This document shows positions 1 through 4,862 of a stretch of DNA of 22,267 nt, piece after piece. How positions within the stretch are numbered: the stretch's first letter is position 1; each line of letters opens with the position of its first letter. Position numbers and translations under genes: made by a program. Source of the stretch: a virus; IMG/VR virus record IMGVR_UViG_3300006802_000655, positions 1 to 22,267 of that record; one strand, given 5' to 3'. The notes under the pieces were generated by a model that was not told where the DNA came from, did not search any database, and saw nothing but the letters and a program-made list of their open reading frames with translations.

Positions 1-232
1 CGCCGAAGCCGCCTCGGACGCCGCCGAAGCCGCCGCCTATTCCGCCGCCCGTGCCGCCGTCATGGTCGCTGTTAGGGACGCCGCCTTTGGCGTCGCCGAT
101 GTCGTCGTTTGGTCCGCCGCCGATGCCGTCAGGGACGCCGCCACTAAAGACGCGCAATCTGCTGCGTTTCGTCAGTTGGTAACGACCGGTACGCTGCCGC
201 CAGTTCAACCTATTCAGGAGGCCATGCAATGA
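1..232 (+). CDS. Ala-rich small protein, 3' end only (hypothetical)
   Basis: Only the C-terminal 76 codons or so are present; the frame is open to the left edge and stops with TGA at 230-232. The visible part is a run of Ala-Ala pairs spaced by charged or aromatic residues (DAAEAAAYSAARAA, then SAADAVRDAA), followed by a less regular tail ending in QEAMQ. The spacing suggests a long amphipathic helix or imperfect heptad-like repeats. The DNA is a matching imperfect GCCGCC-rich repeat. Similar Ala-rich proteins are common in phage accessory regions, but I recognise no family or function. The stop overlaps the next start as ATGA (229-232), so the two genes are probably translationally coupled. 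Frame choice rests on this overlap and on the absence of stops. Confidence 0.6.
   Translation, partial: AEAASDAAEAAAYSAARAAVMVAVRDAAFGVADVVVWSAADAVRDAATKDAQSAAFRQLVTTGTLPPVQPIQEAMQ
216..221 (+). promoter_or_regulatory. Shine-Dalgarno site AGGAGG for the 54-aa gene
   Basis: A perfect AGGAGG sits 7 bases before the ATG at 229. It selects that ATG rather than the one at 224, which is too close. The site lies inside the end of the upstream coding frame. Confidence 0.7.
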
Positions 233-393
233 ATGAAACCGAACTCACCCTATTATTTCAATCGTGGTGGCGCCAGAGCTACCCGCATTCCCCACCAGGT
301 CAGCACGCATTGGCCACGCATGTGGGCTGGGGGCAATACTTGCTGCAGCATGTGCAGCGCCAGCAGCAGCAGCAGCAGGAGGTGGGGGAATGA
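229..393 (+). CDS. hypothetical protein, 54 aa, poly-Gln C terminus
   Basis: ATG at 229 overlaps the previous stop (ATGA) and is preceded by AGGAGG. The product begins MNETELTLLFQSWWRQSYP, is rich in Trp, His and Gln, and ends in RQQQQQQEVGE. It has no signal peptide or membrane segment. I do not recognise the family. The strong ribosome-binding site, and the next gene starting in its stop codon (390-393), argue that this short frame is real. The six-Gln run is encoded by a pure CAG repeat, which could slip in length. Confidence 0.65.
   Translation: MNETELTLLFQSWWRQSYPHSPPGQHALATHVGWGQYLLQHVQRQQQQQQEVGE
361..378 (+). repeat. (CAG)6 simple repeat
   Basis: Six consecutive CAG triplets encode Gln6 near the C terminus of the 54-aa gene. 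They lie directly upstream of the Shine-Dalgarno sequence of the next gene, so slippage in multiples of three would alter only the Gln run. Confidence 0.9.
377..383 (+). promoter_or_regulatory. Shine-Dalgarno site AGGAGGT for the 118-aa gene
   Basis: A perfect 7-base Shine-Dalgarno match lies 6 bases before ATG 390. It decides the start of the next gene, whose open frame extends further upstream to an ATG at 264. Confidence 0.75.
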
Positions 394-746
394 CTGAGCA
401 GCCGATACATCCGATGCAGCCATCGGCGGAACAGTTCGGCGAGTGGTTAGCCGAGGCGCGCCGGCAGTGGCCAGGCGGCCAACCCGGTGACATTGCCGGC
501 ATCGTTGCTCGCTTGGCCTACGCCGCTGGCGCTGATGCAGAGCTGGAGGCGTGCATCCGCCATTTAGATAGCAAAGGGCACCATCCCACCACGCTTGATT
601 GTCTCCGCGCCGCCCGCCGCCCCAAGCCGCCGAGCCTGAAGCAGCAGGCACTCAAGGCGCTGGATGCCATTGAGGGCGACTTCAACACTGTCGGCGATCG
701 TGCCGAAACCATCCGCCGCGCTTTGGAGCTTCTCCCCGATGATTGA
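390..746 (+). CDS. hypothetical protein, 118 aa
   Basis: I start this gene at ATG 390, not at the upstream in-frame ATG 264. The 390 start has AGGAGGT at ideal spacing and overlaps the previous stop as ATGA. The product (MTEQPIHPMQPSAEQFGEW...) is mostly charged and helical, with a basic middle (RAARRPKPPSLKQQ) and an acidic end (LELLPDD). It has no recognisable domain, signal or membrane segment. It is one of a chain of small, GC-rich, overlapping genes typical of phage accessory or early regions. Function unknown. Confidence 0.7.
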   Translation: MTEQPIHPMQPSAEQFGEWLAEARRQWPGGQPGDIAGIVARLAYAAGADAELEACIRHLDSKGHHPTTLDCLRAARRPKPPSLKQQALKALDAIEGDFNTVGDRAETIRRALELLPDD

Positions 747-1017
747 CCACTCACTCCGCGCCGCCATTTGCCGCAGCATGACCGCCCGCGCCCACTTGTT
801 GGGTGCCGAGGCGGCAGAGCTGGAACGCCAGGCCGATGAACTGGCAGGAGATCCGCCGGCCAGGTTCGATGATGCCACCGCCAGTCAGCGCATCGCGTTC
901 GGCCTGGCCTGCGCTGCTCAGTCAATCCGCCGCCGGTACTGGCGCGAGCTGGCCGCCTGCCAGCGGCTGATGGGTCATCCGTGGCCCGAGGCTGAGGAGC
1001 TGGGGGTGGAGCCGTGA
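739..1017 (+). CDS. hypothetical protein, 92 aa
   Basis: ATG 739 lies just inside the end of the previous gene (stop 744-746), with GGAG about 10 bases upstream. The in-frame ATG at 664 would overlap far more and has no such site. The product is predicted to be largely helical and Ala/Arg-rich (for example GAEAAELERQADELAG), ending in PWPEAEELGVEP. No known family was recognised. Its stop overlaps the GTG start of the next gene (GTGA at 1014-1017), so it belongs to the same coupled transcript. Confidence 0.65.
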   Translation: MIDHSLRAAICRSMTARAHLLGAEAAELERQADELAGDPPARFDDATASQRIAFGLACAAQSIRRRYWRELAACQRLMGHPWPEAEELGVEP

Positions 1018-1406
1018 GTCATCGAGACTTCGCCAACATCGCCGTGGGCGACACGGTGATCATCAACAGCAGCAGGGGCCGAACCCTGGCGCACGTTGCC
1101 AAGGTGACAAAGACTCAGATCACCGTCGCCAATATGCGTTTCATGCGGTCCGATGGCGGCGAGTACGGGGGAGATCAGTGGCACCGTAAGTGGGTCACGA
1201 TCCCCAGCGCCGACGACATCGCAGCCGTCAAGGCTGAACAGCGCCAAAAGTTTGCCGTCTCGGAAGCCTTCAGATTGCGCAAGCAGATCGAGACCGCATT
1301 AAACATGCTCACCGGCCGCCGCGCAGAAGGCTGGGGTCCATCGATCGAGGAGTCAAACAACCATCTGCGACGTGCCCTAGAGGCGCTGCAGACCAAGCAA
1401 GGATGA
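1014..1406 (+). CDS. hypothetical protein, 130 aa, beta-rich N half plus helical C half
   Basis: Starts at GTG 1014, which overlaps the preceding TGA and follows a purine-rich stretch (GGGGGTGGAG). Residues 8-65 look like a small beta barrel: VGDTVIINSSRGRTLAHVAK, then VTKTQITVANMRF, then a WHRKW basic patch. The KOW/SH3-like look is only an impression. Residues 70-130 are charged and helical. This architecture would suit nucleic-acid binding, but that is inference. It sits fourth in the overlapping chain of small genes. No family name can be given. Confidence 0.7.
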   Translation: MSHRDFANIAVGDTVIINSSRGRTLAHVAKVTKTQITVANMRFMRSDGGEYGGDQWHRKWVTIPSADDIAAVKAEQRQKFAVSEAFRLRKQIETALNMLTGRRAEGWGPSIEESNNHLRRALEALQTKQG

Positions 1407-1416
1407 TGATCTAACC

Positions 1417-1752
1417 ATGCTCAAGCCCCTTTCCCCCTCCGCCGATGCCATCTGGGCGGCCTTCAACGGCGTAGCCGAACGGGTCGGCGTGTTCGAGGAC
1501 TACGGCGACGCCCTCGCCGCTGCCTTTCGCGCCGTCGCGGATCAGGTGGCGCCGGAAGACCCATGCGGCGACGACTGCTGTATCACCCAATGCGAGCAGA
1601 TCCGCGCCGATATCCTCGCCATCGCCGCCGAACTGAGCCCCTGCCCCACCAATCCGTTACCCGCGACTAAACCATGCAGTTGGAAAACTTCCGCATTACT
1701 GCGAACTTCTACGTCGAAGTACGCCATGACCGCCAGGGCCTCTACTTCCTAG
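1417..1752 (+). CDS. hypothetical protein, 111 aa as read; C-terminal third may be out of frame
   Basis: ATG 1417 follows AAGGATGATGA and lies 10 bases after the previous stop. The first 75 residues look genuine: helical AIWAAFNGVAERVGVFEDYG and AAAFRAVADQVAP, the latter recalling an (A/L)RAAADQV motif I associate with small proteins of cyanobacteria and their phages. A Cys cluster (DPCGDDCCITQC, C50/C54/C55/C59) could bind metal. From about residue 86 the frame runs through the first 26 codons of the next gene, giving a low-complexity Ser/Thr/Lys tail. A shift of one base near 1640-1650 would instead end at TAA 1668-1670, three bases before the next ATG. Function unknown. Confidence 0.6.
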   Translation: MLKPLSPSADAIWAAFNGVAERVGVFEDYGDALAAAFRAVADQVAPEDPCGDDCCITQCEQIRADILAIAAELSPCPTNPLPATKPCSWKTSALLRTSTSKYAMTARASTS

Positions 1753-1907
1753 CTTACTTCGGTAAGATCACGGTATTTGTGCGTACACAAGCTGACTTAG
1801 TACGACTTATCATGGCACCTAAGGGATCGCGTATGTACCACCGCTTAGGTGCGTGGCTTGATCGTGTTGACGCTGTTTCTACGCTCCCGAGAGGCAAAGC
1901 CGCCTAG
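1674..1907 (+). CDS. hypothetical protein, 77 aa
   Basis: ATG 1674 follows an in-frame TAA at 1668-1670; no clear Shine-Dalgarno sequence is visible. The product alternates hydrophobic and polar residues in a beta-like pattern (FRITANFYVEVRHDRQGLYF), then has a helix and a basic C terminus (AWLDRVDAVSTLPRGKAA). No family recognised. Codon and base composition shift toward lower GC around its start, suggesting that a different module begins here. Its first 79 bases overlap the preceding frame as annotated. It lies directly upstream of the sigma factor gene in the same direction. Confidence 0.55.
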   Translation: MQLENFRITANFYVEVRHDRQGLYFLAYFGKITVFVRTQADLVRLIMAPKGSRMYHRLGAWLDRVDAVSTLPRGKAA

Positions 1908-1957
1908 CGTCCTACCGCCTACTTGTGCTACCGTACCACCCTGCTCCCATTCCCTTT

Positions 1958-2839
1958 ATGCCTGATTCACTGCGCGACTACTTTAACGAAGTAGGTAGGT
2001 ATCCTCTACTTACTGTTACGCAAGAGATACAGCTGGCGCGTCAGATAGAAGCAGGCGCCGCCCTAAGCGGTAAAACGGAACTGACTGCGTACGAAAAGCG
2101 CGTGCTTAGGCTGGCAGAGCGAGCCAAGCGTAAGTTGATTAACTGCAATTTGCGGTTGGTCGTGAATGTAGCTAAGCAGTACACGCGCCGGCTTACAGGT
2201 AGCGGTATGGAGCTTATGGATCTTATACAGGAAGGCGGATTAGGTTTGGTGCGTGCCGTTGAGCTGTTTGACAGCAGTAGAGGTTACAAGTTTTCAACCT
2301 ACGCCTATTGGTGGATAAAGCAAGCGATCAGCCGCGCTATCGACAGTAAAGAGCGCCTGGTGCGTGTACCTATCTACCAATTAAATAAAGTCTATAAGGC
2401 TGTGCGTTACCAAAGAACGCACATGCAGCAAGAAGGAAAAATGCCTACATTAGCGCAAATGGCAGCAGAAGTAGAGACAGATGCGGAAGATATGCAGCTG
2501 CTACTTAAGTGCAATATGAACCACTTTAGCTTAGATGCTTTGGTTATGGACAACGGCAGTTCTGCGCTTGAGCGTATGCCTGACGAAGCGGCCTTAGAGG
2601 CGCATCAGGATGGAATCGAAAGTAACGAGAAGGCTGTGTTATACAAGGCCGCGATCGAGTGCCTTACTCCTACAGAACTGCAGCTTGTGCAGCGTAGGTA
2701 CGGACTGACAGGCGCAGAGCCTATGTCTATGTATGCCATAGCAGCAGAGGAAGGAGTAAGTAGAGAGCGTGTAAGGCAGCGGCTTAAACACGCTCACATG
2801 AAGATGCGCGAGCGCCTGCACGCTATGAGGTTGGTATGA
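1958..2839 (+). CDS. phage-encoded sigma-70 family RNA polymerase sigma factor (group-2-like)
   Basis: This would redirect host RNA polymerase to particular promoters. Residue numbers follow the ATG 1958 start. Region 1.2 is at about 2-35 (DSLRDYFNEVGRYPLLT). Region 2 spans about 62-131: NCNLRLVVNVAKQY, DLIQEGGLGLVRAVE, then the -10-recognition and melting segment YKFSTYAYWWIKQAISRAI. Region 3 follows with RVPIYQLNKV. Region 4 lies at about 235-290, with LTPTELQLVQRRYGL and the -35 helix-turn-helix EEGVSRERVRQRLK. Length (293 aa) suits a group-2 or group-3 sigma without region 1.1. A GTG at 1925 would add 11 residues; neither start has a Shine-Dalgarno site. The stop overlaps the next start (ATGA, 2836-2839). 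The family call is firm; which promoters it serves is unknown. Confidence 0.93.
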   Translation: MPDSLRDYFNEVGRYPLLTVTQEIQLARQIEAGAALSGKTELTAYEKRVLRLAERAKRKLINCNLRLVVNVAKQYTRRLTGSGMELMDLIQEGGLGLVRAVELFDSSRGYKFSTYAYWWIKQAISRAIDSKERLVRVPIYQLNKVYKAVRYQRTHMQQEGKMPTLAQMAAEVETDAEDMQLLLKCNMNHFSLDALVMDNGSSALERMPDEAALEAHQDGIESNEKAVLYKAAIECLTPTELQLVQRRYGLTGAEPMSMYAIAAEEGVSRERVRQRLKHAHMKMRERLHAMRLV

Positions 2840-3423
2840 TGCACATCATAGGACTGTATTCGACTGTGCCGCAAAGCGGGAAGACGACTGTAAGTCGTGC
2901 GTTAACGAATCGTGGATATGAGCGTGTTTCTTTTGCGGCGACGTTAAAGGGAATGCTGATAGCTATGCTTACCGACATGGGTTACACAAAAGCGCAGGCG
3001 GCAAAACTTGCGTACGTGGACAAGGAAACGGTGTTGCCAGCCTTGGGGGTGACTCCTCGCTACTTGTTGCAAACCTTAGGAACAGAGTGGGGCAGAACGT
3101 GCATATCGTCAGACTTGTGGTTGCGCGTTTGGCAAATTAAAATACAGCACAAAGTCACCGTAGAGCGCCGCGATAGATTTGTTGTCGACGATGTGCGTTT
3201 TGCTAATGAGGCTGAGCTGGTGCGTTCGCTGGGCGGAGAAGTGTGGAAGGTGGTGCGTACCAGCGCCGGAGCGTGTGATGGAGCGACGCATGTCTCAGAG
3301 GGGGGCTTAGAGTCTTGGCCGCATTTCACACGCTATATTGAGAACGATGGATCCTTAGAGGAGCTACTTCGTGCCGTCGCTAAGATACCACTCGGGAAAG
3401 ATGGTACTGATTCCTCAGAATGA
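2836..3423 (+). CDS. deoxynucleoside monophosphate kinase (phage dNMP kinase)
   Basis: This enzyme family phosphorylates dNMPs to dNDPs with ATP, supplying precursors for phage DNA synthesis. The P-loop is at the N terminus (GLYSTVPQSGKTTVSRAL, Lys16/Thr17 from ATG 2836). The family signature LLQTLGTEWGR followed by SDLWLRVW lies near residues 77-97. A Walker-B-like VVDDVRFANEAELVRSLGG lies near 115-133. This is the arrangement of T4 gp1-type kinases and their shorter phage relatives. At 195 aa it is compact. ATG 2836 overlaps the sigma factor stop; an alternative ATG lies one codon later. Function in the nucleotide pool fits the dCTP deaminase gene 900 bases downstream. Confidence 0.85.
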   Translation: MMHIIGLYSTVPQSGKTTVSRALTNRGYERVSFAATLKGMLIAMLTDMGYTKAQAAKLAYVDKETVLPALGVTPRYLLQTLGTEWGRTCISSDLWLRVWQIKIQHKVTVERRDRFVVDDVRFANEAELVRSLGGEVWKVVRTSAGACDGATHVSEGGLESWPHFTRYIENDGSLEELLRAVAKIPLGKDGTDSSE

Positions 3424-3700
3424 GGGGTGGCTACTGCGATTAAAGACAAAGCAAGGTACGCTTGAGTTTCCTTTGCAGGAAATGAAGCTAGAAGCGGCTC
3501 TAGTTGAAGCCGAGCAGCTGTACGAAGATGTTATGGTAGCGACTAATGGGAAGCCTAGATGTCAGCAGTGTGTGCATTGGCATTTTATGCAAGGCGCTTG
3601 TGACTTAGGTTTCCCAGAGGGAAAGCGCAGTGGAGGTACGCACGCTCAAGATTGTGTGATATTTTGGCCTAACAAGCAGCTGCGACGTAAGACTGATTAG
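3401..3700 (+). CDS. small four-cysteine protein (putative zinc-binding), 99 aa
   Basis: I prefer ATG 3401, preceded by GGGAAAG, over the upstream GTG 3371. It overlaps the end of the kinase gene by 23 bases. Residues 1-48 form an unrecognised mixed region (GWLLRLKTKQGTLEFPLQ). Residues 51-88 carry C54-x2-C57-x9-C67-x17-C85 with His59/His61 between (CQQCVHWH, then CDLGFPEG, then AQDCVIF). The CDLGFPEG...DC element recalls small Cys-rich proteins of cyanobacteria and their phages, and suggests one zinc site. Function is unknown; a nucleic-acid-binding or regulatory role is only a guess. The stop overlaps the convergent HNH gene by 4 bases. Confidence 0.7.
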   Translation: MVLIPQNEGWLLRLKTKQGTLEFPLQEMKLEAALVEAEQLYEDVMVATNGKPRCQQCVHWHFMQGACDLGFPEGKRSGGTHAQDCVIFWPNKQLRRKTD

Positions 3701-3996
3701 GAGTTTAGCCAGGTTTGTATGTGTGCCTCCCTTGCGGCAGACCATGTAGCTTGCTCAGAAAACCAGGATCGCCAATCGTTACTGCCCTTACTGCGGTTAC
3801 ATTCGCGGCACGCTGGAACGAGATTATTTACTACGGTGTTGCCGCCTTTGTGTCTAGGTTTTACGTGGTCTAGGGTGTCTGCCGGTTTGCCGCAATAGGC
3901 GCAAGTGTGTGCCCAAGCGTCGAATATGCGCTGTCTGAACTGTTGCTTTGCGGAGCGCTTAGGGACAAGCGATGTGCCGTCAATTTGATGCTTCAC
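3697..3996 (-). CDS. HNH endonuclease, 99 aa
   Basis: A single compact HNH (beta-beta-alpha-metal) nuclease domain. The zinc-type cysteines are C32-x2-C35 (CAYCG) and C63-x2-C66 (ACRECNRSKG). The catalytic core is LDHVKPRHKGG with Asp43-His44, followed by NTVVNNLVPACRECN. The N terminus is basic (VPKRSAKQQFRQR), as expected for DNA contact. The gene runs opposite to its neighbours, ends 4 bases inside the convergent gene, and overlaps its own upstream partner by 17 bases. Free-standing HNH proteins of this size are either homing-type mobile nucleases or packaging-associated nicking enzymes. No terminase is nearby, so the role stays open. Confidence 0.88.
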   Translation of the reverse strand: MKHQIDGTSLVPKRSAKQQFRQRIFDAWAHTCAYCGKPADTLDHVKPRHKGGNTVVNNLVPACRECNRSKGSNDWRSWFSEQATWSAAREAHIQTWLNS

Positions 3997-4162
3997 GCAA
4001 CTCAGGGATGGGAAGGACGGTAACAGACATTGACAATATGTGCGAATCGGTGGGTGCTAGTTCTCCTAGCCGTGCTACAAAATTACTGCTTACCGTCTCT
4101 GCGTCTGTCTCCTCGCTGTCTACGACGACCGTGTATTCAATTTCTAGGATGTACTGTCTCAT
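3980..4162 (-). CDS. hypothetical protein, 60 aa
   Basis: ATG 4162 (MRQYILEIEYTVVVDSEET) is favoured. The longer reading from a GTG near 4279 adds 39 residues that look non-coding and has no ribosome-binding site. The product has a beta-like start, a helical acidic middle and a second strand-like segment (HILSMSVTVLPIPEL), so a small ferredoxin-like or ACT-like fold is conceivable. No family was recognised. It overlaps the HNH gene by 17 bases and is probably co-transcribed with it from the divergent intergenic region. Confidence 0.5.
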   Translation of the reverse strand: MRQYILEIEYTVVVDSEETDAETVSSNFVARLGELAPTDSHILSMSVTVLPIPELREASN

Positions 4163-4332
4163 AGCGCTTAGAGTCGGTTGAGTACAGCACTCCGATGGTG
4201 CGTATGTAGAGTGTAAACCATCGCTGCCTAGGCGGAGAGGCTGGTAGAGTTGGCCATGGGACACCGAGAACCGCCCCACTGGGATCGGCTAATGCCGAAC
4301 GTGCCAAGTCAGCCCTACTTCGCTACGACTAC
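4163..4332. other. divergent intergenic region (170 bases)
   Basis: This is the only sizeable non-coding stretch. It separates the leftward HNH pair from the rightward dCTP deaminase gene, so it should hold promoters for both. I could not find a convincing TTGACA/TATAAT pair on either strand. It contains one 7-base inverted repeat (4193-4223). No tRNA cloverleaf could be built from it. Confidence 0.5.
4193..4223. repeat. inverted repeat CGATGGT / ACCATCG, possible operator or hairpin
   Basis: CGATGGT (4193-4199) and its exact reverse complement ACCATCG (4217-4223) are separated by 17 bases. The position between divergent genes fits a repressor half-site pair about two helical turns apart centre to centre, or an RNA hairpin. 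A 7-base match can occur by chance. Confidence 0.3.
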
Positions 4333-4842
4333 ATGAACATTCCTGACCACGAGATTCGTACTCTCTGTGAGCATGGCTTAGTGACGCCTTACGAACCATC
4401 GTTGATCAATCCGGCTAGCCTGGATGTACGCCTTGGGGCTTCGATGCTTATTGAATCGGCTGAGAGTCCTGAGATGGTGCCGTATCCGTTCGGCGATCAC
4501 AGCGAAAATGCTCCTTATCTGCTGGCACCCGGCGAGTTCGTACTACTGCCAACGCTGGAATTTGTGCAGATCCCCGAGCATCTGGATGCACAATTCGTGC
4601 TGAAATCTAGCCGCGCACGCGAAGGCATTCAGCACATGCTGGCTGGGTACTTGGATCCGGGGTTTTGCGGCGTAATTACCTTGGAGCTGCAGAATAGTCG
4701 CCAGCTACATTCGATTCCGATTTGGCCTGATATGAAGATCGGCCAGCTGAAGCTCAGTCCGCTGCGATCTCGGCCCGAGCGCAGTTATGCGCAGACAGGC
4801 CGATACCATCAGGCGCAAACGGTGGAGGCGAGTAAAGGCTAG
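4333..4842 (+). CDS. dcd: dCTP deaminase / dUTPase-superfamily enzyme
   Basis: Enzymes of this family deaminate dCTP to dUTP, and some also hydrolyse dUTP, feeding dTMP synthesis. The product is 169 aa, somewhat shorter than the roughly 190 aa of bacterial Dcd. Motifs run in family order: INPASLDVRLG (25-35), the PGEFVLLPTLEFVQIPEHL beta segment (66-84), KSSRAREGIQ (91-100) and LDPGFCGVITLELQN (107-121). Glu118 corresponds to the catalytic Glu. The C-terminal cap is QLKLSPL...RSYAQTGRYHQ. The SSRAR form and the DPGF motif favour Dcd over a plain dUTPase. The frame ends 20 bases before the convergent endolysin stop. Together with the dNMP kinase it points to phage control of nucleotide pools. 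Confidence 0.9.
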   Translation: MNIPDHEIRTLCEHGLVTPYEPSLINPASLDVRLGASMLIESAESPEMVPYPFGDHSENAPYLLAPGEFVLLPTLEFVQIPEHLDAQFVLKSSRAREGIQHMLAGYLDPGFCGVITLELQNSRQLHSIPIWPDMKIGQLKLSPLRSRPERSYAQTGRYHQAQTVEASKG

Positions 4843-4862
4843 GGCGCCGCGAGCCGCCGCCT

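Noticed and set aside
264-389. Longer N terminus for the 118-aa protein (ATG 264)
   Set aside because: It would fully overlap the 54-aa gene; ATG 390 has AGGAGGT and an ATGA overlap, so the upstream part is incidental open frame.
4225-4300. tRNA-like stretch (GGCTGGTAGAGTTGG resembles a D-arm)
   Set aside because: No TTCGA-type T-loop, no pairing acceptor stem and no plausible anticodon arm could be placed on either strand.
4843-4862. Bidirectional terminator between the convergent dCTP deaminase and endolysin genes
   Set aside because: Only 20 GC-rich bases; no stem longer than 4 bp and no T-run on either strand.
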